A stretch of 64,000 nt of DNA from Actinoplanes sichuanensis (GCF_033097365.1 NZ_AP028461.1:4154001-4218000); one strand, 5' to 3'; counted from the first letter of the stretch, positions 1-9,021 are shown. The notes: generated from the letters alone by a model not told the origin. A program made the numbers and translations.

Positions 1-76
1 CAGCTGGGCGTGGAACAGGGTGGTCGTACGGGCGAGCAGTTCCTGGCGCCGGGGGATCCTGCCGCGGCCCGCGACC

Positions 77-757
77 TCATCGGTGCAGCGGGACCGTGAT
101 GACAGCGCGACGCCGCACCGCGCAGGGCTCGAGGGTCCCGGCGGTGCGCCGGGTCAGCCCGACTACAAGCCGATGTTGGCCTTGGCGCCCATATACGAAC
201 CAGCGCCGGGGAATCCCGACTGGCACAGCCGCACGAACGTGTCGCTGAACCCGAGCCGGGCCAGCTTGTCCAACTCGACGAACTCCACCCCGCGGATCGG
301 TCGGGTATCCGCACCGCCGAGAACCGCGCCGATCTCGCCGCCGACCCGCCGGACTTCGAAGGTGATGTGAACGACTTGCCCGGCAGTGTTGTCGCAGAGG
401 TACAGCAGGCGACCCGTCTCCACCTCCACGCCCGTCTCTTCCCGCATCTCCCGGACCAGCGCCTGCGACAGCGTCTCCCCCGCCTCCACCTTGCCGCCCG
501 GCAGGGACCACGTCCGGGGACCGCCGGTCTCCTGATTCAGCACCAGAATCCGGCCGTCCTCGATGCAGATGCCGGTCACGCGGGTCCTCACAGGGCGACC
601 GTAGCAACCGGGAAGGTACGGATACGACGCCGGCGTCCGGTGTCTTGATGGACTCGGTGTCGATCCTGCCGTCGTCGTCGGTGTCGAACTGCACCGAGTC
701 GAAGATCCCGTCGCCGTCCAGGTCCGCCACCGCGGGTTCACTCGGATCGAAGTCCAT
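77..757 (-). CDS. EF-hand-like acidic repeat ORF reading into the NUDIX gene
   Basis: An ATG at 757 follows a GGAGGGGAG ribosome site. The first ~50 codons encode an acidic segment with motifs DLDGDGIFDS and DTDDDGRIDTE, which resemble calcium-binding EF-hand/thrombospondin-3-type loops. Beyond about position 600 the same frame continues but overlaps the NUDIX gene in another frame and becomes Arg/Pro/Gly-rich shadow sequence. Only the N-terminal part therefore looks coding. The likely explanation is a short calcium-binding-repeat protein that lost its natural end or was fused to the neighbour by deletion. Confidence 0.35.
   Translation of the reverse strand: MDFDPSEPAVADLDGDGIFDSVQFDTDDDGRIDTESIKTPDAGVVSVPSRLLRSPCEDPRDRHLHRGRPDSGAESGDRRSPDVVPAGRQGGGGGDAVAGAGPGDAGRDGRGGGDGSPAVPLRQHCRASRSHHLRSPAGRRRDRRGSRRCGYPTDPRGGVRRVGQAGPARVQRHVRAAVPVGIPRRWFVYGRQGQHRLVVGLTRRTAGTLEPCAVRRRAVITVPLHR
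163..591 (-). CDS. NUDIX hydrolase
   Basis: A single NUDIX domain of about 142 residues. The NUDIX box is complete: GGKVEAGETLSQALVREMRE then ETGV, with the GX5EX7REUXEEXGU spacing that binds divalent metal and cleaves nucleoside diphosphate-X bonds. I chose the GTG at 591 because the domain begins right after it (VRTRVTGICIEDGRILVLNQ); upstream codons in the frame are low-complexity. The substrate cannot be read from the sequence. It lies head to tail with the acidic-repeat ORF. Confidence 0.82.
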   Translation of the reverse strand: MRTRVTGICIEDGRILVLNQETGGPRTWSLPGGKVEAGETLSQALVREMREETGVEVETGRLLYLCDNTAGQVVHITFEVRRVGGEIGAVLGGADTRPIRGVEFVELDKLARLGFSDTFVRLCQSGFPGAGSYMGAKANIGL

Positions 758-853
758 GCCCACTCCCCTCCACGCCGCTGCACCCTGATGACGGAGGTTT
801 CCCCGCGCCATCTCGCCGCACGAAGGTGATCCAGGTCACATCGATGGCTCGGG

Positions 854-3800
854 TCAGAACGGCGGCGAGCCGGGCTCGGTGATCAGCTGCCTGATCAGCG
901 TGCGCCGTGCCATGTCATCGGCGTCGGCCGGCACCCGGGAGCCGGCGTCCCGCGCCACCTGTTCGGCGAATTCGGCGGCCAGGTGCTGGTGACGGAGGTA
1001 GGCGAAACCGTAGAGGTCGCGATCCGAACGCTGCCAGACGGCTTCGCCGGTCAGGAGCGCGATCTCGATGCTCGCATCCCGTGGGGCCAGCGCCACGACG
1101 TCCTCGCCGGTGTTCACCGGCGTCAGCAGCAGTCGGCCGACCTCGGGTCCCGCATGGATGAGGTCCGGGTAGAGGGCGACCAGCAACGCCAGTCCGTGAC
1201 TGAGGTCAGCCGGGTGGTTGCGGTGCGCCAGCAGAATCTGCAGGAGGCCGGCCCGGGCTTCAGCGGTCAGGTCGTCACCGAACCGGCACAGAAAGGCGAC
1301 CGCGGGCCTGGCCAGCCACGAGGCGGTCTCCCCGGCCGCGCGCAGGTTCTCGGCGAGACGCAGGTGGTCGAAGGTGAGGGGGCCGGGCGACGGGTCGGTG
1401 AGCACCGCGATGAGTTCGCCGGCCATCTCCTCCTCTCGGTCCGCGCTGCTGAGCCGGTAGGTGCCGGTCATCGCGGCGATACCCGCGTTGTAGGCGGCGC
1501 CGCGGACCCGGTTGGCGGTCTCCAGCCGCAGCCGGGTGACGAACGTGTTGGCGATCGGATCGGCACGTGCCTCGATACCGGCCCACCGGTCGGACGGGCG
1601 CCCCAGCAGCGACAGCAGGCCGCGCCACTCCTCGCCGTACTCCCGTTGGAAGGTCGCATGCCACAGATCCAGCAGGGTGGTCCACCACTCCTCCGGGTCG
1701 GCGCCGGCCGGCGCCAGATAGGCCAGCGGCACCGGCTCCTCGACCAGCCGGGTGAGCAGCAACACCAGGTTCGCGGTGTACGTGGCGAGACGGTCCACAT
1801 ATCGGCCGCCCGACGGGTCGTAGCTCGCGAACGCGCCCTTGCCCCATCGGTCCGGCGCCGCCCGGATCAGCCAGCTGACCACCGCCAGCACACCCTCCCG
1901 GGTCTCCTCGCCCTCGGCATCCAGCAGCTGACGGGCGAACGGCAGGACCGCGGCGGCACCCGCGGTGACCAGGCGGTGCGACAACAACGCGAACAGCAGA
2001 TCGTCGTCCCACTGCTGCGACGACGGGCGCCCCAACGCGGCATGCAGATCGGACAACTGCTCGACCAGGTGGTACGCGACCAGGTACTCGCCGAAGGTGG
2101 CGTGCAGGAACTCGTAGCTGCGCCCGCCGCCACCGCCGTCGGCTTCGGCGGCCGTGATGAAGAAGAACCGGCCGATGATCCGCTGTGCCGGGTCCAACAT
2201 GCCCGGCGGGGTCAGGATCGGATCGGCGTTGCGGCGGCTCAACGCGGCCAGATCGAGCCGCAGCTGATCCTCACCGAGATGCAGCCGACCTCGATTGATC
2301 ATGCCGAAGGCCACCACGCCCAACTGCCAGAGCGCGTCATGGCGCCGTTGCGCCGGGCCGCCCGCACCGGACTGGCCGGGTTTGGCGAGCTCGCGGGTGA
2401 TGAAGTCGTGCAGCAGCGCGCCGTACAGCCCGGCGGCGGAGTCGTCCTCCGGCAGTGGGCGCCGCGCCGCGTACAGGGCCAGAAGCAGCAGCAACAGCGG
2501 CTGGTGGGAGAGGTCGCCGAGGCGCAGGATCCGCGAGGTGTCCAGTTCGAGCAGCCCGGAGCCCGCGTTCGTGGCCCGCCACGTCCGCAGCCAGCTCTCC
2601 ACCTGGGTATCGAAGAAGTCCTCGAGTTTGATCACCAGTGAGCCGTCCGGGATCTCGGCCAGATCGGCGACGACGGTACGGGCGGTGACCACCACGACCA
2701 GCGGATGGCCGGTGACCTTCTCGATCCGCTGCAGCTCGGTGACCCCGGCCAGATAGCCGGACTGGGTGGAGCCGGTCGCCTGCATCAGCTCGTCGAGCCC
2801 GTCGATGAACAGCACGCGGACGGTGCCCTCGGCCGCGTCGCAGAACCCGGACCAGCCGACCCGGCCGTTGGTGGCCTTCTCCAGGGCGCCGCTCATCTGC
2901 TGGTACAGCGGCGCGGTCGGGTCGGCCACGTCGCGCAGCGCCACCCGTACCGCGGTGAACCGGTCGGCGGTGGACAGGCGCGCGGCGCAAACCCTGGTGA
3001 ACAGGCTCTTGCCCGACCCGGGGTGGCCGAGCACCACGAGCGGGCGGTCGACGCTGGCCGGTGACGCGAAGTGCCCGGCCAGGAACGTCTCGATGTCGTC
3101 GCCGAGCGGCTGACCGGCCCACCACTGCTCGTCGGCGGGACGCGCGTCGGATCCGGCGAGCGCCCAACGGAACCGCGGGCTGACGTAGCCCGCCTCGACG
3201 GTGGGCAGTGTGACGCCGTCGAGGTCACCGGTCTCGGCGACCGGGATCAGCGGTGCACCGAAGACGTCGCGGTTGATCGCGCGGACGGTGTCGAGCAGGC
3301 GGGCCGGTCCGGCTTCGTCGCGGTGGACGATGGTGGCGACCAGGTCTTCCAGCCGGGCCAGTGAGGCGCCGGTCTGCTGCTGGGTGGCCGCGTGTTCGCC
3401 GAGCATCGCCCAGATCTCGAACTCGCGGACGTCGGCGGCGAGACGGGCGTACTCGGCGCGGTAGCGGCTGGTGGCCCGTTCGGTGATCTGTCCGACCAGC
3501 GGGTCGGTGCTGCGGGTGTCCTGTTCGCGAGGCCAGCCGGCCAAGCCGGCGAAGAACTCCAGGCTGGTACGGGCCAGGTCGCGGTAGAACGGTTCGATGC
3601 GCTCGGTGATGGTGCGGTGCAGCCCGGCCGTCGCGTCGGGCAGCGGGATCCGGCCGGAGGCGACCAGGCCGATCGCCCATTCACCGGCTGCGGTGGTGAG
3701 GTGGGCCATGTCCTCGTCGGTCAGATCGAGCTCGTCGTAGACCGGGCCGAGCAGTTCGCGGAGCGCGGTGAAGAAGCAGCCGTGCACCAGCGCGGTGTGT

Positions 3801-4111
3801 GTCGCGGCGAGCACCTCGAAACGGTCCTGGCGCTCACCTTTGCGCAGTCGTTCCCAGCCGGCCGAGACCAGGCCGTCGAGGAGGCGCATCAGCTCGTTCT
3901 TCTGGTCCACCCAGTCGAAGAGGGCCATCAGCTGGGAGGTGCCGGTCATCAGGTAGCCGGCGCCGCTGCCCAGGATGGCGAGCCCGAGCAGCCGATCCAG
4001 GCGCTCCACGATCTTCGGGGTACCGACGAGGATGCGACGCGCACCGTCGAGTGTGTACGGATCGGAGCCCACGAGACGTGATGGTAGTGCGCCCGTCACT
4101 CTGCCGAGCAT
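854..4111 (-). CDS. NACHT-domain NTPase, STAND family
   Basis: A 1085-residue protein. The helical N-terminal ~300 residues contain a hydrophobic hairpin-like stretch (LLGLAILGSGAGYLM) and resemble the actinobacterial NACHT N-terminal helical domains. The NACHT core follows: Walker A GHPGSGKSLF near residue 360 and an extended Walker B VRVLFIDGLDEL near 432, the DGLDE form typical of NACHT. The C-terminal half is helical, Leu/Ala-rich and probably a sensor. Bacterial NACHT proteins act in anti-phage defence as STAND oligomerising switches; that role here is inference from family. No separate effector gene lies beside it, so any toxic output would be in its own N-terminal domain. Two insertion sequences sit just upstream. 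Confidence 0.85.
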   Translation of the reverse strand: MLGRVTGALPSRLVGSDPYTLDGARRILVGTPKIVERLDRLLGLAILGSGAGYLMTGTSQLMALFDWVDQKNELMRLLDGLVSAGWERLRKGERQDRFEVLAATHTALVHGCFFTALRELLGPVYDELDLTDEDMAHLTTAAGEWAIGLVASGRIPLPDATAGLHRTITERIEPFYRDLARTSLEFFAGLAGWPREQDTRSTDPLVGQITERATSRYRAEYARLAADVREFEIWAMLGEHAATQQQTGASLARLEDLVATIVHRDEAGPARLLDTVRAINRDVFGAPLIPVAETGDLDGVTLPTVEAGYVSPRFRWALAGSDARPADEQWWAGQPLGDDIETFLAGHFASPASVDRPLVVLGHPGSGKSLFTRVCAARLSTADRFTAVRVALRDVADPTAPLYQQMSGALEKATNGRVGWSGFCDAAEGTVRVLFIDGLDELMQATGSTQSGYLAGVTELQRIEKVTGHPLVVVVTARTVVADLAEIPDGSLVIKLEDFFDTQVESWLRTWRATNAGSGLLELDTSRILRLGDLSHQPLLLLLLALYAARRPLPEDDSAAGLYGALLHDFITRELAKPGQSGAGGPAQRRHDALWQLGVVAFGMINRGRLHLGEDQLRLDLAALSRRNADPILTPPGMLDPAQRIIGRFFFITAAEADGGGGGRSYEFLHATFGEYLVAYHLVEQLSDLHAALGRPSSQQWDDDLLFALLSHRLVTAGAAAVLPFARQLLDAEGEETREGVLAVVSWLIRAAPDRWGKGAFASYDPSGGRYVDRLATYTANLVLLLTRLVEEPVPLAYLAPAGADPEEWWTTLLDLWHATFQREYGEEWRGLLSLLGRPSDRWAGIEARADPIANTFVTRLRLETANRVRGAAYNAGIAAMTGTYRLSSADREEEMAGELIAVLTDPSPGPLTFDHLRLAENLRAAGETASWLARPAVAFLCRFGDDLTAEARAGLLQILLAHRNHPADLSHGLALLVALYPDLIHAGPEVGRLLLTPVNTGEDVVALAPRDASIEIALLTGEAVWQRSDRDLYGFAYLRHQHLAAEFAEQVARDAGSRVPADADDMARRTLIRQLITEPGSPPF

Positions 4112-4325
4112 GGTCGCTGGACACGGCGCTGCACGCCACCCGCTTCGGCGGCATTCGTGAAACGCAAGAAATGCTGGGATGTGACCCGGAAGGCGATTCG
4201 CCTCGGAGGGAGTCTCTCGCGCAGGTGCGCTTCGACCGCGTTCCGGTCCAGATGTACGCCAAGCTCCGACGCGGGTTTCGATGTCCGGCCGAGCGGATGA
4301 CCGGGGTTAGAGAGCATCTGACAGA

Positions 4326-4862
4326 TCATGGTCGGCTCCGGTCCGGTTTGGCGCGGAGCCAGATCATGATCGAGGCGACGGTTACCGTTGCCTCGTAACG
4401 CTCTTTGAGCTTGTCGTACCTGGTCGCGACGGCCCGGAACTGCTTGAGCCGATTGAATGCCCGTTCGACCTGGTTACGGTCCTTGTACCGCTGTGCGTTG
4501 AAGTTCGGCGGCCGCCCGCCGCGGGAACCCTTCCCGGCGCGGCTTCTGCGCACATCATCGCGTTCCGGGATGGTGTGCGGGATCCGCCGGGCCTTCAGCG
4601 AACGCCGGTTGGCCTTCGACCCGTACGCCTTGTCAGCGGTCAGATGATCAAGACGCTTGCGGGGGCGGCCGACACCTCCGGGCCGGGCCACCGCGACGTT
4701 GTCGAGCAACGGCACCAGTTCCCGGGTGTCGGAGGCCTGCCCGGGTGTGAGCCGTCTGACCAGACTGCGGCCGCGTCCATCAGCAAGCAGATGCAGTTTG
4801 GTGGGCAGTCCTCCTCGCGAGCGACCCATCCCTTGGGCTGCCCGCGAATCCGCCCTGCTCAA
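4326..4862 (-). CDS. IS427-type transposase, frame B (reached by -1 frameshift)
   Basis: C-terminal half of the DDE transposase. It starts in the MGRSRGGLPTKLHLLADGRG segment, carries the second aspartate in LTADKAYGSKANRR and the glutamate in NQVERAFNRLKQFRAVATR, and ends with the conserved YEATVTVASIMIWL tail. It has no independent ribosome site and overlaps frame A, so it is expressed by frameshifting. Both halves look intact, so the element may still be active. Confidence 0.9.
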   Translation of the reverse strand: MSRADSRAAQGMGRSRGGLPTKLHLLADGRGRSLVRRLTPGQASDTRELVPLLDNVAVARPGGVGRPRKRLDHLTADKAYGSKANRRSLKARRIPHTIPERDDVRRSRAGKGSRGGRPPNFNAQRYKDRNQVERAFNRLKQFRAVATRYDKLKERYEATVTVASIMIWLRAKPDRSRP

Positions 4863-5233
4863 CCCCCTTTACGGGCCCCGGCGGCATGCTGGTGCGCCCG
4901 CACGATGGTGGAGTCGACCTGCGCACGCCAGTCGAGATCACCGGCCGCGTCGGCCTCCGCCTGCAGATACTTCTCGATACGTGCCCAAGTGCCGTCCTGC
5001 TCCCACCGGGCGAACCGGTCGTAACAAGTCTTCGCCGGACCGTACCGATCCGGGATCTCCTCCCACTTCGCGCCGTTCTCGACGCGCCACAGGATCCCGT
5101 TGATCACCTGCCGATGATCACGCCACCGACCACCACGCTGCGGCGCCATGGACGGCAACAACGGCTCCAGCCGCTCCCAGTCCTGATCAGTCAAATCACC
5201 AGCCACAACACGCCAACGATCGACCACAGTCAT
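4859..5233 (-). CDS. IS427-type transposase, frame A
   Basis: N-terminal half of an IS5-family transposase: a DUF4096-like domain (LTDQDWERLEPLLPS, NGAKWEEIPDRYG) ending with the first catalytic aspartate in [19 protein letters not shown]. It stops at TGA just after CGT AAA GGG GGT. A -1 slip on AAAGGG (about 4868-4873) continues into frame B as GARKGGLSRAD, the classic junction of this group, so the active enzyme is a fused product. Confidence 0.9.
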   Translation of the reverse strand: MTVVDRWRVVAGDLTDQDWERLEPLLPSMAPQRGGRWRDHRQVINGILWRVENGAKWEEIPDRYGPAKTCYDRFARWEQDGTWARIEKYLQAEADAAGDLDWRAQVDSTIVRAHQHAAGARKGG

Positions 5234-5261
5234 CCGTGATGATCCGTCAGATGCGCTCTAG

Positions 5262-6709
5262 TACGGCAGCCGCCGTTCGTGAGGTGACCTCGGATCCTGC
5301 GGGAACAAGGACGGCCACCGCATGATCGTCTGTGCGTTGTGGACACAACATCAGACCTTGCGGTGGCCGAGAGCCACAGCGTAGAGCCTGCTCGGTGGCG
5401 ACGAACCATCGACCTGGTGATCGACTCGTTCGCGGGCCGGTTCTGCCGGGTTGAGCCCCGCCGGGCGGCGGCCGGGTTCGTCACCGGGCTGCTTGCCGAC
5501 CTGGAGGTCAAGACGTGTTGGCAGGTGGCTGAGCAGGCCGGACATGCCCGACCGGATGCGATGCAACGGCTGCTCTACCGGGCCAAGTGGGACGCTGACG
5601 CGGTGCGTGACGACGTTCGCAAGGTCGTCGCTGACCGACTCGGTGACCCTGACGGTGTCCTCGTGGTCGACGAGACCGGCGATCTGAAGAAGGGCGTGCA
5701 CTCGGTCGGTGTCCAGCGTCAATACACCGGAACCGCCGGGCGGATCGAGAACGCCCAGGTCGGAGTGTTCCTCGCCTATGCGAGCAGGCACGGTCACACT
5801 CTGATCGACCGCAGGGTTTACCTGCCGAAGTCCTGGACCGATGACCGTGACCGGTGCGAGCGGGCCGGCATTCCGCAGGACGTCACGTTCGCCACCCGCT
5901 CGGAGTTGGCCGACGACATGATCAACGCCGCGGTGAATGCCCTGGTCCCAGCCCGGTGGGTCGCCGCGGACGAGGCCTACGGCAATAACACCCGGCTCCG
6001 CAGTGAACTGCGCAAACTCCGCCTCGGCTACGTGCTGGCAGTCTCCTGCGATCACCTCGTGCCGATCGACGCAGGCAAGACCCGCTGCCGCGTCGACCGC
6101 CTCGCCGAGAACCTGCCCGCCACCGCCTGGACCCGGCGCAGCGCTGGTGACGGCTCGAAAGGACCACGGTTCTACGACTGGGCCTGGCTGGCCGACGTCG
6201 GCGCCGACGGTGACCCCGACGACGATGGCCGGCACAGCCTGCTCATCCGACGTAACACCACGACCGGTGAGCTGGCTTTCTACCGCTGCTGGGCACCGGG
6301 GCCGGCCACCCTCGCCCAGTTCGTGCGGGTCGCGGGAGTTCGCTGGATCGTGGAGGAAAGCTTTCAGGCCGGAAAAGGCCAAGTCGGCCTTGACCAGCAC
6401 CAAGTCCGACGCTGGACGTCCTGGCACCGGTTCACCACCCTCGCCCTGGCCGCCCTCGCCGTCCTCGCGATCTGCGCCGCCGACGCCCGCACCGCAGATC
6501 GTCGCGGTCAGCCCGACATGATCGACCTGACCGTCAACGAAATCCGCCGTCTGATCAACGTCCTGCTGATCCGGCCAACCCGCAGCATCGCCTACCGTCT
6601 GCGCTGGTCAAACTGGCGACGCCGCCACCAGGCACGAGCCAGACGAGCCCACTACGCCCGCCGCCTCACCCTCGAACTCCAACCATGATCACGAATGGCG
6701 GCTGCCGTA
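5262..6709 (+). mobile_element. IS701-family insertion sequence
   Basis: Inverted termini: left TACGGCAGCCGCCGTTCGTGA, right (reverse complement) TACGGCAGCCGCCATTCGTGA, one mismatch in 21. It is flanked by CTAG on both sides (5258-5261 and 6710-6713), the 4-bp target duplication expected for IS701. It is inserted exactly at the CTAG that bounds the IS427 element. Confidence 0.93.
5339..6688 (+). CDS. IS701-family DDE transposase
   Basis: A 449-residue transposase, full length for the family. Catalytic residues sit in GVLVVDETGDLKKG (first Asp), VAADEAYGNN (second Asp) and WIVEESFQAGKGQVGLDQHQ (Glu). The basic C-terminus (RWSNWRRRHQARARRAHY) suits DNA binding. GTG start, 78 bp inside the left terminus. 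No frameshift or truncation is seen, so it looks functional. Confidence 0.95.
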   Translation: MDTTSDLAVAESHSVEPARWRRTIDLVIDSFAGRFCRVEPRRAAAGFVTGLLADLEVKTCWQVAEQAGHARPDAMQRLLYRAKWDADAVRDDVRKVVADRLGDPDGVLVVDETGDLKKGVHSVGVQRQYTGTAGRIENAQVGVFLAYASRHGHTLIDRRVYLPKSWTDDRDRCERAGIPQDVTFATRSELADDMINAAVNALVPARWVAADEAYGNNTRLRSELRKLRLGYVLAVSCDHLVPIDAGKTRCRVDRLAENLPATAWTRRSAGDGSKGPRFYDWAWLADVGADGDPDDDGRHSLLIRRNTTTGELAFYRCWAPGPATLAQFVRVAGVRWIVEESFQAGKGQVGLDQHQVRRWTSWHRFTTLALAALAVLAICAADARTADRRGQPDMIDLTVNEIRRLINVLLIRPTRSIAYRLRWSNWRRRHQARARRAHYARRLTLELQP

Positions 6710-6723
6710 CTAGTCTGACGGGT

Positions 6724-7515
6724 GTGGGTTTCGAGGTCGCCGCTGAGGCGTACGGAAGGTTCATGGGCCGGTTCTCCGAACCGCTGGCCGCGACGTTTGT
6801 CGATTTCGCCGGTATCGGATCGGGGCGGCGGGTGCTCGATGTCGGCTGTGGACCGGGTGCGCTGACTGCGGAACTGATCCGGCGACTCGGTGCCACCGAA
6901 CGTGGCGACAGGCCCGGCGGGCGGTGGGCCGTGGCCGGGATCGATCCGTCGGAGGCGTTCGTCGCAGCGAGCCGGGTGCGGTTCCCCGGCGTCGACATCC
7001 GGCTCGGTTCGGCGGAGGATCTGCCGTACGGCAGCGACTCGTTCGACTGTGCACTGGCACAACTGGTGGTGCATTTCATGGCCGACCCGGTGGCCGGGCT
7101 CCGGGAGATGGCCAGGGTCACCCGGCCCGGCGGGACGGTGGCCGCCTGCGTGTGGGATCACGCCGGCGGTCGGGGACCGTTGTCGCCGTTCTGGCGGGCG
7201 GTCCGCGACCTCGACCCGGGCGCCCGCGACGAGTCGCAACTGGCCGGCGCCCGCCAAGGCGAGTTGGGTGAGCTGTTGACCGTCGCGGGCCTCGGTGACG
7301 TGGCCTGCGCCGAGTTGACGGTCACCACCCGGTTCGCCGGCTTCGACGAGTGGTGGGAGCCGTACACGTTCGGCGTCGGGCCGGCCGGTGACTATGTGCG
7401 CGGGCTCGATCCGGAGCGCCGGGAGGCGTTGCGTGACCGGTGCGCTTCGGCGTTCGGCGGGCGGGAGCCGTTCGATGTCACCGCCGTGGCATGGGCGGCA
7501 GCCGGCCGGGTCTGA
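6724..7515 (+). CDS. Class I SAM-dependent methyltransferase
   Basis: 263 residues. The SAM-binding glycine loop is RRVLDVGCGPGALTAELIRR; acidic motif II is AVAGIDPSEAFV; a post-motif segment is LPYGSDSFDCALAQLVVHFM, all typical of UbiE/COQ5-like methyltransferases. I chose the GTG at 6724 because the protein aligns from GFEVAAEAYGRFMGRFSEPL and an upstream ATG lies inside the IS701 end. The insertion has therefore replaced the native promoter region. Methyl acceptor unknown; small-molecule is likely. Confidence 0.85.
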   Translation: MGFEVAAEAYGRFMGRFSEPLAATFVDFAGIGSGRRVLDVGCGPGALTAELIRRLGATERGDRPGGRWAVAGIDPSEAFVAASRVRFPGVDIRLGSAEDLPYGSDSFDCALAQLVVHFMADPVAGLREMARVTRPGGTVAACVWDHAGGRGPLSPFWRAVRDLDPGARDESQLAGARQGELGELLTVAGLGDVACAELTVTTRFAGFDEWWEPYTFGVGPAGDYVRGLDPERREALRDRCASAFGGREPFDVTAVAWAAAGRV

Positions 7516-7670
7516 GGTGTTCGGCTGTCCGGCGGGCGCGAGTTCGGCGCGGCGCACACCAGCACCTATCCGGCGCGACTCAGGCACCCCAGAATCCGCC
7601 GTCTCGGAACGACGGGCCGGAGCCGGCCCGGTCTGGCAGGCAGTCCGGGAGGCGTCGGCCGGGTTCAGAT

Positions 7671-8579
7671 TCAGAGGTAGTCCGGCTCCAGTTCGGTTCT
7701 GGCGACGGCGAGCAGTTCGGGGGCCAGTGCTTTTGTGTCGACTTCGCTGAGCCAGGCGATCAGGTGGTTCCGGGCCGTTTGGACTTCTTCTGCGAGGGCT
7801 TCTTGGTCGATGACGCGGCTCGGTGTGATCACGTTTCGCAACGGAGTTGACGCGATGGCGGCCCGGGTCAGTCTCTCGCCGATCCAGATGCCGCTGCGTT
7901 CGCGGACCGTGAACGTGAGGTGGACGCTCTGTTCGGGTTCGTCGAAGGCGTGCGGGTTGTGTACCCATCCGCGTGGGAGGACGAGGATTTGGCCGGCTTG
8001 CAGTGTGATCGTCTCGTCCGGGCCGTCGGCTTTCCACTGCTGGATCTGGTCGCCGATAGGGGTCCGGTTGGAGGCGAGGTGGGTGTGGTGTGGTTGGTCC
8101 ACCGCGGGGCGCCAGAGTTCCCAGGTCTTGCGGCCCGCTGCCTGGTAGATGATGGCCATGGCCTGGTCCCAGTGGTAGTCCAGCCCTTGCGTGCCGCCCG
8201 GTGTCAGGAAGGCGGTGACGTAGCAGCCGAATCCGGTCTCCTGCTGGATCGCGCGGCACATGGCATGTAACGGCGGATACCAGCGGTCGAGGTTGCGCAT
8301 CTGGAAGCTGTATCCGCGTTCCAGCCACATCCTGACCTTGGAGGGATCGAGTTTCCCGGCCGTGGTGTATCCCCGGGGATGCCGGACGGCACCGTCTTTG
8401 AGGACGTTGATCTCGTCGGCCGGCGCGCATCCGGTGGTGAGGTATGTGTTGAGGAGGTTCGCGTTGGCGATCTTCGGGAGGGCGCTGCCGGGAGGGACTT
8501 CGTGGACCGCCGGTGTGGTCGGCCAGTCGGTCATCATCCGGGTGATCGTCGCTTCGTCGAACAACATGGTGAGGGACAT
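7671..8579 (-). CDS. JmjC/cupin-like 2-oxoglutarate-Fe(II) oxygenase
   Basis: 302 residues. A JmjC-type double-stranded beta-helix is recognisable: iron ligands H136 and D138 in DYHWDQAM, and the distal His about 207 in ILVLPRGWVHNPHAF. The cofactor face includes KTWELWRPAV. Bacterial relatives (RoxA/MINA-like) hydroxylate protein side chains. The gene starts 22 bp after the 156-residue-range hypothetical gene at 8602-9021 and 0.5 kb after the DUF397-like gene, all on one strand, so one transcript is likely. Its substrate could be a neighbouring small protein; that is inference. Confidence 0.8.
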   Translation of the reverse strand: MSLTMLFDEATITRMMTDWPTTPAVHEVPPGSALPKIANANLLNTYLTTGCAPADEINVLKDGAVRHPRGYTTAGKLDPSKVRMWLERGYSFQMRNLDRWYPPLHAMCRAIQQETGFGCYVTAFLTPGGTQGLDYHWDQAMAIIYQAAGRKTWELWRPAVDQPHHTHLASNRTPIGDQIQQWKADGPDETITLQAGQILVLPRGWVHNPHAFDEPEQSVHLTFTVRERSGIWIGERLTRAAIASTPLRNVITPSRVIDQEALAEEVQTARNHLIAWLSEVDTKALAPELLAVARTELEPDYL

Positions 8580-8601
8580 TGCGGTCCTCCGCTCAGAGTG
8601 T

Positions 8602-9021
8602 TCAGTTGCGAGGAGGCATCGGGCAGGTGAGGGTCCGCAGGTGGGAGTGCGGGCAGCAGATGGCGGCGATCACGATCTCTGATCCGGGGCTGGTGTTGTA
8701 CTGCCACCAGCCGTCGGCCCCGTTGACCAGGCCGTCGAGTGTTGTCGCCGTACGCTGATCGAGGTCTGGCCATGCCTGTCTGCCGTCCTCCCGGGCGGTG
8801 GGACGATGCCGCTCATGGTTGGCGATTATCCAGGCGATGACGTCGTCGACTTCGGTCCAGGTCCGGTCGGGTTCGGGGCGAACGTTGAGGTAGTAACCCA
8901 TCTGCAGCGGCGGCCGGTCGGGTCGGTGAGTGCGATCCTCGGCGAGCAGGCTGGGTCGGCCTTTGAGCGACTCGGTTGATCCCGTCCAGAGATAGCCGTG
9001 CCAGTGCCGCGCTGCGGTCAT
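8602..9021 (-). CDS. Hypothetical protein of the JmjC/DUF397 run
   Basis: 139 residues from the ATG at 9021, chosen because GAGAGGTGG lies 8-10 nt upstream. Trp-rich, with motifs HWHGYLWTGS, MGYYLNVRPEPDRTW and DGWWQYNTSPGSEIVIAA; no signal peptide or membrane span. I do not recognise the family. Position between a DUF397-like small protein and a JmjC oxygenase suggests it works with them, perhaps as a binding or partner protein. Confidence 0.65.
   Translation of the reverse strand: MTAARHWHGYLWTGSTESLKGRPSLLAEDRTHRPDRPPLQMGYYLNVRPEPDRTWTEVDDVIAWIIANHERHRPTAREDGRQAWPDLDQRTATTLDGLVNGADGWWQYNTSPGSEIVIAAICCPHSHLRTLTCPMPPRN

Larger units (their letters stand above)
4311..5257 (-). mobile_element. 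IS5-family (IS427 group) insertion sequence
   Basis: Terminal inverted repeats are visible. The left end begins AGAGCATCTGACAGATCAT; the right end, reverse-complemented, reads AGCGCATCTGACGGATCAT. The element is flanked by TTAG (4307-4310) and CTAG (5258-5261), consistent with insertion at a YTAG/TA target. It contains transposase frames A and B joined by a -1 frameshift. Its right flank CTAG is also the left flank of the IS701 element. Confidence 0.88.

Noticed and set aside
983..2641. 552-codon plus-strand ORF opposite the NACHT gene
   Set aside because: GC-driven antisense shadow: Arg/Gly/Gln-rich, no ribosome site, no family pattern.
6652..8430. 592-codon minus-strand ORF across the methyltransferase and JmjC genes
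   Set aside because: Runs antisense to one real gene and out of frame in another; composition is not protein-like.
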